Part shown: in pieces, positions 1 through 13,022 of the stretch
Layout: each line of letters opens with the position of its first letter
Position numbering within the stretch: the stretch's first letter is position 1
From: Changshengia sp963803165
Lineage (GTDB): Bacteria; Chloroflexota; Dormibacteria; Aeolococcales; Aeolococcaceae
NCBI GenBank assembly: GCA_963803165.1
Contig: CAWDLK010000008.1
Span: forward strand, 124,001 to 188,000
DNA: 64,000 nt
Reading direction: 5' to 3'
Made by a program: the position numbers and the translations under genes
Notes under the pieces: model-generated
What the model saw: the letters and a program-made list of their open reading frames with translations, nothing else
What the model was told of the DNA's origin: nothing
Databases searched by the model: none

Positions 1-78
1 GGGGTTGGCGAGCCCCGCCTCGGCGCCCCTCTCGCCACCCGTTTGTGACCTCCGCGGAGGCCGCTGCCGAGGCGGCTG

Positions 79-378
79 GTGCGACAGCGAGGTCAGGGGA
101 CGGTCGAATCCAGAGTGATCCTGGTCCTGATCGCCATGGTGGTCCTTCTCGTCCTGGGGATCGTCGGCCATCAGATCCGCACCACCTTCTCCAACGTCGG
201 CCGCCGGCTCTGCGCCTGGCCGAGGGCGGCCGCCTCGCCGCCGGCCGCGTGGGATCGCGGCCGGCCGGGCCGAGCCGGGGTGGCACCGGTGTCCCGCCCG
301 CCTCGTGCCGCCCCGGGACTAGGATGTGCGCCACGGTGTCGCGCGCGCTCCCCGATCCCCGTACCGCACCGAGGGTGA
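79..378 (+). CDS. Flp-family pilin-like small protein with unusual C-terminus
   Basis: A GTG-started reading frame of 99 codons. Residues 5-10 (GQGTVE) followed by about 20 hydrophobic residues and a FSNV segment match the layout of Flp/Fap pilins: a short leader, the prepilin-peptidase motif G-x4-E, then a hydrophobic helix. Flp pilins are usually 50-65 residues. Here everything after residue ~42 is Arg/Pro/Ala-rich and looks like read-through into non-coding sequence. The usual Tyr after the conserved Glu is replaced by Ser. No Tad assembly genes follow; the next gene is a metabolic oxidoreductase. It could be a decayed pilin or one whose operon lies left of the window. Confidence 0.45.
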   Translation: MRQRGQGTVESRVILVLIAMVVLLVLGIVGHQIRTTFSNVGRRLCAWPRAAASPPAAWDRGRPGRAGVAPVSRPPRAAPGLGCAPRCRARSPIPVPHRG

Positions 379-448
379 GCCCGCCCCCCAGGACCTCAGC
401 ACAGACGTCGATGGCGCGTGAGCGCATCCCCCGGCTCGGAGTTGAAAG

Positions 449-2082
449 ATGATCCGTCGCCCGCTCGAGCTGACCCCGCTCCCCGACCTTCTCCATGGCA
501 CCGCGCGTGCGGGCCCGGTCCGGACGCGGCGGCCACAGTACGTCGACCTGCTGCCCCCCTGCAACGCGGGCTGCCCGGCCGGCGAGAACATCCAGGCCTG
601 GCTCGGCCTGGTGCGGGATGGGCAGCACGAGGAGGCCTGGCGGCAGCTGGTCGACGACAACCCCCTCCCCGCCGTCCACGGCAGGGTCTGCTACCACCCC
701 TGCGAGGACGTCTGCAACCGCAAGGAGCTGGACAGCCAGGTCTCCATCCACGCCGTGGAGCGCTTCCTCGGCGACCTGGCCCTCGAGCGTGGATGGGCGT
801 TCCCGGCACCCGCCGAGCCGAGCGGCAAGCGGGTCCTGGTCATCGGCGCCGGTCCCAGCGGCCTCTCGGCCGCCTATCAGCTGGCCCGCCGCGGACACCA
901 GGTCGAGATCCGGGACCTGAGCCCGGAGCCGGGCGGGATGATGCGGTACGGCATCCCCGCCTACCGGCTGCCCCGCCAGGAGCTGGCGGCCGAGCTGGCC
1001 CGCATCGAGGCCCTGGGGGTGCGCTTCACCCTCGGTCATCGGGTCACCGACCTGGCCGCGGAACGGGCCGAGGGCGGATTCGACGCCGTCTTCGTGGCGG
1101 TGGGCGCCCACCTCTCCAAGCACGTCGACATCCCGGCGCGCGACGCCGGCCGCATCTACGACGCCGTCTCCTTCCTCCGGGAGGTCGCCGCGGGCGGCGA
1201 GCCGGCGGTCGGCCGTCGGGTGGCGGTCTACGGCGGTGGCAACACGGCCATGGATGCGGCCCGGGTGGCCAAGCGGCTGGGCGCGAGCGACGCGCTCATC
1301 GTCTACCGGCGCAACCGGGAGCGGATGCCCGCCCACGAGGAGGAGGCCGAGGCGGCGGAGCGCGAGGGAGTGCGGATCAACTGGCTTCACACCATCACCG
1401 CCTTCGACGGTCCGGAGCTGACCGTGGAGGTGATGGAGCTGGACGGGAACGGCTTCCCGCAGCCCACCGGACGGTTCGAGCAGCTGGCCGCCGACACGCT
1501 CATCCTCGCCGTGGGCCAGGATGCCGACACCGAGTTCCTGCGCCGGGTGCCAGGCGTCGAGTTCAAGAAGGACGGCACCGTCCTGGTGTCCGCCTCGATG
1601 ATGACCGGCAGCCCCGGGGTCTTCGCGGGCGGTGACATGGTCCCCGCCGAGCGCACCGTGACGGTCGGCGTCGGCCACGGCAAGAAGGCCGCGCGCCACA
1701 TCGACGCGTACCTGCGCGGCGTCCCGGGCGAGCTCGCCGCCAAGCACCCGCAGGCCGGCTTCGAGCTCCTCCACCCCTGGTACTTCGCCGACGCCAACGC
1801 GCGGCCTCAGCCCGAGCGTGCGCCCGAGGATCGGGTGGCCGACTTCGCCGAGATCGTCAGCGGCCTCGGCGAGCGGGAGGCCGTGTACGAGGCGCAGCGC
1901 TGCCTCTCCTGCGGCAACTGCTTCGAGTGCGACGGCTGTCTCGGGTCCTGTCCCGAGGACGCGGTGGTCAAGCTCGGCGCCGGCCACCGCTACCGCTTCG
2001 ACTACGACCGTTGCACCGGCTGCGGGACCTGCTTCGAGCAGTGTCCCGTGCATGCCATCGAGATGATCCCGGAGCCAGCCTG

Positions 2083-2083
<1 letters not shown>
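449..2083 (+). CDS. GltD-like NAD(P)-binding Fe-S oxidoreductase with C-terminal double ferredoxin
   Basis: A 544-residue flavoprotein of the glutamate-synthase-small-subunit family. The N-terminal ~110 residues hold the Cys-rich Fe-S domain (CNAGCP, then CYHPCEDVC). An FAD-type dinucleotide fold starts near residue 131 (VIGAGPSGL) and an NAD(P) fold near 260 (VYGGGNTAMDAA). The last 65 residues add two ferredoxin clusters (CLSCGNC, CTGCGTC), which ordinary GltD lacks. Its stop overlaps the nifJ start by one base. The inferred job is electron transfer between NAD(P)H and the ferredoxin pool used by the pyruvate oxidoreductase, not glutamate synthesis; no gltB is present. Start chosen for the GGAG ribosome site 8 nt upstream. 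Confidence 0.85.
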
Positions 2084-5675
<3,592 letters not shown>

Positions 5676-5679
<4 letters not shown>

Positions 5680-6680
5680 ACCTGGAGACCACCTACCTGG
5701 GCCTGACCCTGCGCAACCCGCTGGTCGCGTCGCCCAGCCCGATCGCCCACACGGTGCCGGGGATCAAGAAGCTGGCCGCGGCCGGCGTCGGGGCGGTGGT
5801 CCTGCCGTCCCTCTTCGAGGAGCAGATCCGTCTCGATGCGGAGCGCGACGCCCGTCTTGCCGCGGCGGGGTCCGAGAGCTTCGGGGAGGCGCTCTCCTAC
5901 ATTCCCGACCCGGGGCTCGACACCGTGCCTCGCCAGTATCTCAGCCTGATCGAGCGGGCTCGGGAGGCGGTGCCGATCCCGGTCATCGCCAGTCTCAACG
6001 GGACCACCCCCGGAGGCTGGGGCGGGTACGCCGCCGCCCTGCAGAGGGCGGGCGCGTCCGCCATCGAGCTGAACGTCTACTACCTCTCCGAGCACCTCAC
6101 GGTCTCGGCCGCCCAGGCTGACGAGCGCTACCTGGAGGTGCTGGGCGCGGTGAGGGCGGCGGTGACCATCCCCATCGCCGTCAAGATCGGCCCCTACTTC
6201 AGCTCGCTCGGTGAGATGGCGAGCCGGCTGCAGCAGGCCGGCGCCGATGGCCTGGTCCTCTTCAACCGCTTCATGCAGACGGACATCGACCCCGAGAGCC
6301 TGACCGTCAGCGCCGGGCTCACCCTCTCCCAACCGGCCGAGGCGGCGCTGCCCCGCTCCTGGATCGCCCGGCTGCGCGGCCGCGTGCCGCTCTCGCTCGC
6401 CGCCACCACCGGGGTGGAGACCGCGGGAGACGTCGCCGCCTACCTGCTCGCCGGCGCCGACGCGGTGATGACCACGTCGTCCCTGCTGCGCCACGGCCCC
6501 GAGCACGCTGCCACGCTGCTCGAGGGGTTGCGGTCATGGATGGAGCGCAAGGGGTTCGAGAGCGTCGACCAGGTGCGGGGACGGCTGTCCGCCGAGGCGG
6601 GCGCCGACCCGGCGGGGTACGGACGGTCCAACTACCTCAGCACCATCGAGCAGGCGACCCAGGCGTACGCACCCGGCTGA
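5676..6680 (+). CDS. Dihydroorotate dehydrogenase-like flavoprotein
   Basis: A 334-residue TIM-barrel protein starting MNLETTYLGLTLRNPLV, the opening of the class 1 DHOD superfamily. IPVIASLNG and IPIAVKIGPYFS are barrel strands, and DGLVLFNRF plus the late ADAVMTTSSLLRHG fit the FMN-phosphate site. It ends in a region typical of the 'dihydroorotate dehydrogenase-like' group found beside nifJ, not of PyrD. The ATGA overlap with nifJ and the absence of other pyr genes argue for a redox role linked to the pyruvate oxidoreductase. True pyrimidine synthesis activity cannot be excluded. Confidence 0.85.
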
Positions 6681-6714
6681 GCGCCGCCGCCGCTCTCCCT
6701 GACCGTGGGGGGTG

Positions 6715-7155
6715 TCAGCGTGGGTAGAGGTCGGCCGCCGAACGGGTGATGCCCATCAGCCGGCCCTCGCCGTCGCCCAGCCGCTCGAAGCCGAACCGCT
6801 GGTACAGCGCGTGCGCATCGCGGGTGGCGAGGACGAAGCGGCGGAGCCCCTGGAGCCGCGCGTCGCCGACGATGGCGGCGAGCAGGCGGGAGCCCACGCC
6901 GCGCCCGCGGGCGGGCTCGGCGACGAAGACGTCGGCGAGCCAGGCGAAGGTGGCCTGATCCGTCACCACCCGGGCGAACCCCACCTGCTCGCCATCCAGG
7001 ACGGCCGCGAAGACCAGGCTGTGCGCGCAGGCGCGCTGGAAGGTCTCCCACGGGATGTTGGTGGACCAGTAGCTGGCGGTGAGCCAGGAGTGAGCCAGAC
7101 CCAGGTCGATGAGCGCCGGGTCGCGGATCACGAAGAGGCCAACAGGGTCAGGCAC
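6715..7155 (-). CDS. GNAT-family N-acetyltransferase
   Basis: A 146-residue acetyl-CoA-dependent acetyltransferase. Motif A reads FVAEPARGRGVGSRLL (R/Q-x2-G-x-G/A type), preceded by ATFAWLADV and followed by LATRDAHALYQRFGF. This pattern (SYW near the N-terminus, VGFARVVTD, ALYxRFGF) is the common small stand-alone GNAT group of unknown substrate. GTG start chosen because GGAGGG lies 8 nt upstream and the family begins at this point. It is divergent from the MFS gene with a 72-nt gap. Confidence 0.85.
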   Translation of the reverse strand: MPDPVGLFVIRDPALIDLGLAHSWLTASYWSTNIPWETFQRACAHSLVFAAVLDGEQVGFARVVTDQATFAWLADVFVAEPARGRGVGSRLLAAIVGDARLQGLRRFVLATRDAHALYQRFGFERLGDGEGRLMGITRSAADLYPR

Positions 7156-7227
7156 CCGTGTCCCTCCGTGCGCTGTCCGCCGCCGCCGGCGCGTCCTGCG
7201 GACGCGGATGCTAGCCGATCCGTCACC

Positions 7228-8514
7228 GTGGAGAGCGTGGAAACCTCCGCCCCCGCGGCCGTCGAGCCGACCGCCGCCGCCGTCGCCGACGACCCCGCAG
7301 GATCGCGGCACCCGATCGCCGCCGTCGCCGCGGTCGCCGCCCTGGCCGGAGCCGCGTTCTGCTTCGTGACCGGCGAGAGCCTGCCCGTCGGCCTGCTCAC
7401 CCAGCTCTCCGCCGGGCTGCGCGTCTCGCTCTCCGCGATCGGTCTGCTGGTGACCATCTACGCAGTGGTCGTGGTGGTGGTCTCGGCGCCGCTCACGCAC
7501 CTGACCCGGCGCATCCCTCGCCGGGCGCTGCTGAGCGGTCTGCTGGCAACGTTCGCGCTGGCCACCCTGGCGGCCTCGGCGGCGCCCAGCTACGGCTGGC
7601 TGGTGGCGGCGCGGGTGGTGATCGCCCTGGCCCAGGCGATCTTCTGGTCGATCGTCGCGGTGGTGGCGGTCGGTCTCTTCCCGCCGCGGTTCCGGGGGCG
7701 GGCCATCGCCGGGGTCTTTGCCGGCAGCTCGATCGCCCTGATCCTGGGTGTCCCGGCCGCGACCTGGATAGGCCAGCAGGCCGGATGGCGCCTGGCCTTC
7801 GCCGGCCTCAGCGGGCTCGGCCTCGTCGACCTCGCCGCGCTCGCCGTGCTCCTGCCGCCGATGCGCTCGGGCGAGGGCCACGCCGCCGCCGGCACCCACC
7901 CGGATGCCCGTCGCTACCGGCTCACCGTCCTCACCACCATCCTCTGCGTCAGCGGCTCCTTCAGCGCCTACACCTACGTGACCGCGTTCCTCACCCGGGT
8001 CAGCGGCCTGCCGCTCCGGGCGGTCGCGCCGGTGCTGCTGCTCACCGGAGCCGCCGATGCCGGCGGCATCGTGGTCACCGGCCTGCTCATGGATCGCCAT
8101 CCGGTGGCGGCGAGGGTCGGCCCGGTGGCGGTGCTCGCCGCGTCGCTGCTCCTGCTGACCGCCTTCGGCACGGTCGGTGCCGCGACGGTCGTCCTCGAGG
8201 CCGGCGCCGGGATCGGCCTCTCCGGGGTCGCCATCGCCCTGCAGACCCACGTCCTGGTGGTGGCGCCCCGGCGCACCGACATCGCCTCGGCCTGGTACTC
8301 CGCGTCGTTCAACGTCGGCATCGCCAGCGGGCCGCTGGTGGGAGCGCTGGTGCTCTCCACCCTCGGGCTGCGCTTCACACCGCTGGTGGGCGGCGGGTGC
8401 GCTCTCCTCGGCCTCGCGGCCATCGTCGCCGAGTCGAGGTCGGCCCGCCGCCCGCGGTCAGACCGCGGAAGGGGCGTCGGGGGCGCGGGCCCGGGAGGCG
8501 CCGGGGCTGGGTGA
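7228..8514 (+). CDS. MFS transporter, drug/sugar exporter (DHA1) type
   Basis: About 428 residues with twelve predicted membrane helices. After a Pro/Ala-rich N-terminus the first helix carries TGESLPVGLL, and the cytoplasmic loop 2-3 has LTRRIPRR, as in AraJ/SotB-like exporters. GTG at 7228 is the most likely start; GTG at 7237 is an alternative and neither has a good ribosome site. The last 19 codons overlap the convergent HNH gene by 57 bp and encode a Gly/Arg tail. Substrate unknown. Confidence 0.8.
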   Translation: MESVETSAPAAVEPTAAAVADDPAGSRHPIAAVAAVAALAGAAFCFVTGESLPVGLLTQLSAGLRVSLSAIGLLVTIYAVVVVVVSAPLTHLTRRIPRRALLSGLLATFALATLAASAAPSYGWLVAARVVIALAQAIFWSIVAVVAVGLFPPRFRGRAIAGVFAGSSIALILGVPAATWIGQQAGWRLAFAGLSGLGLVDLAALAVLLPPMRSGEGHAAAGTHPDARRYRLTVLTTILCVSGSFSAYTYVTAFLTRVSGLPLRAVAPVLLLTGAADAGGIVVTGLLMDRHPVAARVGPVAVLAASLLLLTAFGTVGAATVVLEAGAGIGLSGVAIALQTHVLVVAPRRTDIASAWYSASFNVGIASGPLVGALVLSTLGLRFTPLVGGGCALLGLAAIVAESRSARRPRSDRGRGVGGAGPGGAGAG

Positions 8515-9726
8515 GAGCGGGGGGAGGGCGAGCACGCCCTCGTCGGCGCGGATCAGCCGCCAGCCGCCCTCGTGCACCTTCCAGTGGTGGGAGCCGCAGA
8601 TCACGACAAGGTTGGCGAGATCAGTCGAGCCGCCCCGGGCCCAGTGGCGGAGGTGGTGGACCTCGCCCCAGGACGCGGGCCGGTCGCAGCCCGGCCAGGC
8701 GCAGCCCCGGTCGCGGGCCCGGAGCGCCCGTCGGGTGCCGGTCGCCGGCACCCGGGTGCTGCGACCGACGTCGAGGACCGCGGAGTCCGCGCCGAACACC
8801 ACCCGGGTCACCGCGGCGTCGCAGCCGAGGCGTCGCGCCGTCTCGGCGGCGATGGCTCCGCCCAGCTCCAGATCGGCGGCGGGCGCGCCCTCCTCGCCAC
8901 GGAGCGTCGCCAGGCTGGCGGTGACCTGGAGGTGGGGACGCTGCCCGGCGTGCTGGGGCAGCGCTCCGCTGTCGAGGGCGTGGCCCGCCAGCTCCACCAG
9001 GGCGTCGGCGAGGCGGCGATCCCGTTGGCGCCGGTCCGCCTCGCCGGTCGGCCGGGCCAGCGGCTCGAGGGCGGTGCGCAGGGTGGCGCCGCCCTCGGTG
9101 TCGAGGAAGCCGCGCAAGAAGAGAGCACCGCCCTCGGTGGCCTTCAGCTCCAGGCATCGCGCCTCCACCTGCTCGACCTGCTCGCCGAGGAAGCGCCGCG
9201 GATCGGCGGCGTGGCGGAGGTGGGCGCATGCGCGGCGGAACTCCGCCACCGTGCCCGCCCGCGCCCTCTCCAGCAGGGCCGGCTCGCCGGCGGCGGCGCC
9301 GGCCGCGCCCGCTGAGCCCGGCAGGTCGCCGACCCACTCCAGCGTCTGGGCCACCAGGGCGAGGTGCGCGAAGCCGATCTCACCGTCGCGCAGGGCCCGG
9401 GTGCTCTCCGGCATCCGCTCCGCCTGCTCGCCGACCACCAGGGCGTTCCAGGCGGCGGTGCCGGTGGTGCGGCACGCCTCCCTGACCCATGCGGTCGGGC
9501 TGACGCAGCCCTCCCACTCGTCCTCGCCGCCCGCCGCCAGCTCGCCGACCATCCCGGAGAACTCGAGCTCCATCCAGTCGATGAGCCGCCGCCAGCCGAT
9601 CAGCTCGTCGCGGACCGCCTGGGCGGGGCGCCCGCGGCGAGGGCGGCCGGCAAAGCGCTCCAGCGCGGCGGCGACGCCGGCCATCTCGCCGGACGGCCCC
9701 GGCAATCCCACCCTCCCATCACACAT
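8458..9726 (-). CDS. DUF222 / 13E12-repeat protein with C-terminal HNH nuclease domain
   Basis: 422 residues. The first ~330 form the helical DUF222 region common in actinobacterial 13E12-type proteins. The C-terminus has the HNH ββα-metal core: CAWPGCDRP, then GEVHHLRHWARGG, then NLVVICGSHHWKVHEGGW. These proteins are often multicopy in high-GC Gram-positives; their targets are unknown. The ATG at 9726 is preferred over in-frame ATG/TTG codons up to 9762 because a good -35/-10 promoter places the transcription start on this codon, so the mRNA would be leaderless. No intein, transposase or homing target is visible next to it. Confidence 0.85.
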   Translation of the reverse strand: MCDGRVGLPGPSGEMAGVAAALERFAGRPRRGRPAQAVRDELIGWRRLIDWMELEFSGMVGELAAGGEDEWEGCVSPTAWVREACRTTGTAAWNALVVGEQAERMPESTRALRDGEIGFAHLALVAQTLEWVGDLPGSAGAAGAAAGEPALLERARAGTVAEFRRACAHLRHAADPRRFLGEQVEQVEARCLELKATEGGALFLRGFLDTEGGATLRTALEPLARPTGEADRRQRDRRLADALVELAGHALDSGALPQHAGQRPHLQVTASLATLRGEEGAPAADLELGGAIAAETARRLGCDAAVTRVVFGADSAVLDVGRSTRVPATGTRRALRARDRGCAWPGCDRPASWGEVHHLRHWARGGSTDLANLVVICGSHHWKVHEGGWRLIRADEGVLALPPLSPSPGASRARAPDAPSAV

Positions 9727-9732
9727 CGGCGC

Positions 9733-9762
9733 AGTATAGCAAACAGACGTTCGCATGGTCAA
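9733..9762 (-). promoter_or_regulatory. Sigma-70 promoter for a leaderless mRNA of the DUF222/HNH gene
   Basis: On the minus strand TTGACC (9762-9757) and TATACT (9738-9733) are separated by 18 nt. The expected start, about 7 nt after the -10 box, is the A of the ATG at 9726. Confidence 0.75.
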
Positions 9763-9883
9763 GGCGAAAACACCGCGGCGCGGATCGGCCGCACCCTCGC
9801 CGCTGGGCGGACGTGTGTCCCCGTCCGTCGTCGCCCGCGCGCCTCCGCGCCGCCTCTCCGCGCGGCACCCTCCGGGCGCCGGG

Positions 9884-12058
9884 TCACGACCCGCTCGAGG
9901 TCAGCGGCCGGGTGAGGTCGTAGAGGGTCGTCCCACCGACGGTGACGGTCGAGAAGTGGCTCTCCACCCAGGCGGTGATGGCGCTGGACTGGGCGGCGCC
10001 GCCGACGCCCGCTCCGCCGGCCGTGCCCGCTGCGATGAAGTAGTGGATCTCGCCCTCGCCGACCAGCTGCTCGAAGACGGTGAGCGTCGGCCAGGGGTCG
10101 GTCCCGTTGAAGCCGCCGATGGCCATCACCGGATCACCGGTGGCCAGCTGATATCCCGCGGCGTTCTGGGCCCCGACGCTGGCGGCGACCCACGCGTACC
10201 GGGAGCTGTCCCTCTCCAGGGCCGCGACGAGCGCCGCCGATGGGGTGCTGGCGTTGAGCAGGCCGCCGCCCGCACCGCGACCGCCCAGCCCGGGAACCGT
10301 GCCGCCCGTGGCTGCCGAGCTGCCTCCGCGGGGCGGAGCCCCGCCCGTGCCGCTGCCGAGGGGACCCTGCGGGAGGCTTCCGCCGCCGATCCCGGCCGGC
10401 GCGCCTCCCTGGGGCGCCCCGATCCCGGGGCCGCCCCCCGGGGACAGGCCGGAGTTTCCGCCGCCCAGGGCGGCGCGCGCCCCCGGGAGCCCGGCGAGGG
10501 GCGCGCCACCGAGGCCGCCAGCACCTCCGGGTCCAGTGGCGGCGTCGGCGACCGCCGGGCCCGCGGAGGGGATCGATCCGGTGTGGGGCGTGCCCACGGT
10601 GTCGAGGACGTAGGCGGCTGGCCCGGCGAGGGCGCTCGCCACGACGCAGCCGGCGAGCAGCGCGGCGACCCCGCGCCCGCCGATCGGCGGCGCGAGCAGG
10701 GCGATGGCGGTGAGCAGCCCGATCGCCAGGATGACGAAGCGCAGCCACGGCAGCCAGTCCGAGCTCTGCGCGAGCAGGGCGTACGCCCATATGACCGTGA
10801 CCGCAAGGGCTGCGGCGAGCAGGCCCCGCGCCGCCCAGCGGTCGCGGTGGATCCACAGCTCGACCCCGCCGATCCCCACCAGCGCGCCGATGGCCGGAGC
10901 CAGGGCGACCGTGTAGTACGGGTGGATGATCCCCTGGGCAAAGCTGAACAGCAGCCCGGTGACGAGCAGCCAGCTGCCCCAGAGCAGTGCGGCGGCGCGC
11001 TTGCCGTCGCTCCGCGGTGCGCGACCGCGCAGCCAGAGCAGGCCTCCCCCGAGGATCAGCGCCGCCGGGATCAGCCAGCTGCACTGGCCGCCGAAGGTGC
11101 TGCTGAACATGCGGAGGAGCCCGGTCGGACCCCAGGCCCCGGCCCCGCCGGCCCCGCCCGCGGCGCCCCCGACGACGCTCCCCGCCTCGCTGCCGGTGAT
11201 GCGCCCAAAACCGTTGTAGCCGAAGATGAGGTTGAGCTCGCTGTTGTTGGTCGAGCCGCCGATGAAGGGGCGGGACGCGGCCGGCCAGATGGTGACCAGG
11301 GCCACCCACCAGCCGCCGCTCACGACCACGGCCAGCCCGGCGCCGAGGAGCTGCAGGATGCGCTTGCGCACCGACACCGGGGCGGCCAGCAGGTAGACGG
11401 CGGCGAACCCCGGCAGCACCAGGAAGGCCTGCAGCGTCTTGGTCAGGAAGGCGAAGCCGATCAGGACGCCGGCCATCATCAGCCAGCGGGTGCGCCCGCC
11501 CTCGAGGGCGCGGGTCAGCGCGTACGCGCTCGCCACCAGGAGCAGGACCAGCAGGGCGTCGGGGTTGTCGTAGCGGAACATCAGCGCTGCGACCGGGGTC
11601 AGCGCGCAGACGGCGCCGGCGATCAGCCCGGCGGCGTGGCCGAAGCGGCGCCGCACCGCTGCGTACAGGAGCCCGACCGCAGCGACGCCCTCCAGCGCCT
11701 GGGGGACCAGGATGCTCCAGGCGTTGACGCCGAAGAGGCGCGCCGACAGCTCCATGATCCAGAGCGACGCGGGCGGCTTGTCGACGGTGATGAAGTTCGA
11801 CGCATCGAACGACCCGAAGAGGAATGCCTTCCAGCTCTTGGTGCCGGCGAGGACGGCGGCGGAGTAGAAGCTGTTGGCCCAGCCCGAGGCACCGAGGTCC
11901 CAGAGGTAGAGGACGGCGGTGGCGGCGAGCAGGCCGAGCAGGGAGACGGTCCTCCAGCTGGGCGCGCGCAGAGCGGCGAGACGCGCCCTGGCGCGGTCGT
12001 TCCGGGCCGCCGGATGCAGGTCGGTGAGGTTCGGGGCGTGGGCTGCCTGATCTGTCAT
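9884..12058 (-). CDS. GT39 (ArnT/PMT-like) polyprenyl-phosphate-dependent membrane glycosyltransferase
   Basis: 724 residues. A cytoplasmic N-terminus leads into the first helix (VSLLGLLAATAVLYLWDL) and the large first outer loop of GT-C enzymes, with NFITVDKPPASLWIM containing the expected acidic residue. About ten further helices follow. Residues ~505-600 are a Gly/Pro-rich low-complexity insert. The extracytoplasmic C-terminal domain has YQLATGDPVMAIGGFNG and ends LYDLT. This matches an actinobacterial GT39 group thought to transfer sugar from a lipid carrier outside the membrane. It is divergent from a polyprenyl-phosphate-type GT2 gene, a likely donor-making partner. AAGGTGG precedes the ATG. 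A four-unit operator array lies 22 nt upstream. Confidence 0.85.
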   Translation of the reverse strand: MTDQAAHAPNLTDLHPAARNDRARARLAALRAPSWRTVSLLGLLAATAVLYLWDLGASGWANSFYSAAVLAGTKSWKAFLFGSFDASNFITVDKPPASLWIMELSARLFGVNAWSILVPQALEGVAAVGLLYAAVRRRFGHAAGLIAGAVCALTPVAALMFRYDNPDALLVLLLVASAYALTRALEGGRTRWLMMAGVLIGFAFLTKTLQAFLVLPGFAAVYLLAAPVSVRKRILQLLGAGLAVVVSGGWWVALVTIWPAASRPFIGGSTNNSELNLIFGYNGFGRITGSEAGSVVGGAAGGAGGAGAWGPTGLLRMFSSTFGGQCSWLIPAALILGGGLLWLRGRAPRSDGKRAAALLWGSWLLVTGLLFSFAQGIIHPYYTVALAPAIGALVGIGGVELWIHRDRWAARGLLAAALAVTVIWAYALLAQSSDWLPWLRFVILAIGLLTAIALLAPPIGGRGVAALLAGCVVASALAGPAAYVLDTVGTPHTGSIPSAGPAVADAATGPGGAGGLGGAPLAGLPGARAALGGGNSGLSPGGGPGIGAPQGGAPAGIGGGSLPQGPLGSGTGGAPPRGGSSAATGGTVPGLGGRGAGGGLLNASTPSAALVAALERDSSRYAWVAASVGAQNAAGYQLATGDPVMAIGGFNGTDPWPTLTVFEQLVGEGEIHYFIAAGTAGGAGVGGAAQSSAITAWVESHFSTVTVGGTTLYDLTRPLTSSGS

Positions 12059-12080
12059 GGGGCCACCTTGGCGATCGGGC

Positions 12081-12120
12081 CGGAGAGCCGGCTGGGAGGG
12101 TGCTGGGAGAAGCCTGTGAG
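12081..12120 (-). promoter_or_regulatory. Four-unit response-regulator operator before the GT39 gene
   Basis: Plus-strand heptamers CGGAGAG, CTGGGAG, CTGGGAG and CTGTGAG begin at 12081, 12092, 12103 and 12114, an exact 11-bp period with 4-bp spacers. Such direct repeats are how OmpR/PhoB-family regulators bind. The near edge is 22 nt from the GT39 start codon, the same as at the regulator gene. Confidence 0.65.
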
Positions 12121-12160
12121 GGCGCGCGCGGCGCCGCCGGCCGCGGCGATTCTCATCCAC

Positions 12161-12189
12161 CTCCCAGGCTGTTCGCAGGGTGACTCCAG
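12161..12189 (+). promoter_or_regulatory. Response-regulator operator before the GT2 gene
   Basis: CTCCCAG (12161-12167), TTCGCAG (12172-12178) and a weaker ACTCCAG (12183-12189) repeat at 11 bp. They are the reverse complement of the CTGGGAG units, so relative to the gene they have the same orientation as the other two arrays. The near edge is 23 nt from the ATG at 12213. Confidence 0.55.
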
Positions 12190-12212
12190 CCGGCGGGCGG
12201 ATCGTGGCCGGC

Positions 12213-13022
12213 ATGAGCAGCGTCGCCGCCCTGCCCGGACAGCCACTCATCGACATCGTCCTCCCCGTGTACAACGAGGAGCACGACCTCGAGCCCAGCG
12301 TGCGCCGGCTCCGCGCCCATCTCGAGCAGCGGTTCCCGTTCCCCGCGGTGATCACCATCGCCGACAACGCGAGCACCGACGCCACCGCGGTGATCGGCGC
12401 GCGGCTCGCCGCCGAGCTGCCCGCACTCCGCTACCTGCGCCTCGAGCAGAAGGGTCGCGGTCTCGCCCTCGGGGCGGCGTGGTCGCAAAGCCGCGCGCCG
12501 CTGGTCGCATACATGGACGTCGACCTCTCCACCGACCTGGACGCCCTGCTGGCGCTGGTCGCCCCCCTGGTCGCCGGCCGGTGCGACCTCGCCATCGGCA
12601 GCCGCCGGGCGGCCGGGGCGCGGGTGCGCCGCGGTCTCAAGCGCGAGCTCATCTCCCGCACCTACAACCTCGTCCTCCGGCGGGTGCTGGGCGTTCGCTT
12701 CAGCGACGCCCAATGCGGTTTCAAGGCGCTGCGCGCCGATGTCGCCCGCCGCCTGCTGCCCCGGGTGGAGAACCGCGCGTGGTTCTTCGACACCGAGCTG
12801 CTGGTGCTCGCCGAGCGCGAGGGCCTGCGCATCCACGAGGTCGCGGTGGAGTGGACCGACGATCCCGACTCCCGAGTCGACATCGCGGCGACCGCCGTCG
12901 AGGACCTGCGTGGGGTGTGGCGTCTCTTCCGGTCCGGCGCCTCCCGCCGCTCGCCGCGCGTCGCGCCCCGCCTCGCGCGTCCTGCTGCCGCCGACCCGAC
13001 GGTGGGCCGTCTCAGCCGCTGA
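12213..13022 (+). CDS. GT2 glycosyltransferase, dolichol/polyprenyl-phosphate sugar synthase type
   Basis: 269 residues with a GT-A fold: IDIVLPVYNEE at the N-terminus, ADNASTD, then YMDVDLSTDLDAL (the DxD-like metal and nucleotide-sugar site), RRAAGARVRRG and FSDAQCGFKALR. This is the DPM1/DPG1-like pattern of enzymes that load a sugar onto a polyprenyl phosphate. No C-terminal membrane helices are seen, so it is soluble or peripheral. It is divergent from the GT39 transferase, which would use such a lipid-linked donor. ATG 12213 is preferred over GTG 12180 because the operator spacing then matches the other regulon members. Its end overlaps the convergent kinase gene by 11 bp. Confidence 0.85.
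   Translation: MSSVAALPGQPLIDIVLPVYNEEHDLEPSVRRLRAHLEQRFPFPAVITIADNASTDATAVIGARLAAELPALRYLRLEQKGRGLALGAAWSQSRAPLVAYMDVDLSTDLDALLALVAPLVAGRCDLAIGSRRAAGARVRRGLKRELISRTYNLVLRRVLGVRFSDAQCGFKALRADVARRLLPRVENRAWFFDTELLVLAEREGLRIHEVAVEWTDDPDSRVDIAATAVEDLRGVWRLFRSGASRRSPRVAPRLARPAAADPTVGRLSR

Noticed and set aside
8458..9726. HNH protein as a mobile element or homing endonuclease
   Set aside because: The DUF222 domain marks the stand-alone 13E12-type family; no flanking repeats, insertion site or intein motifs are visible.
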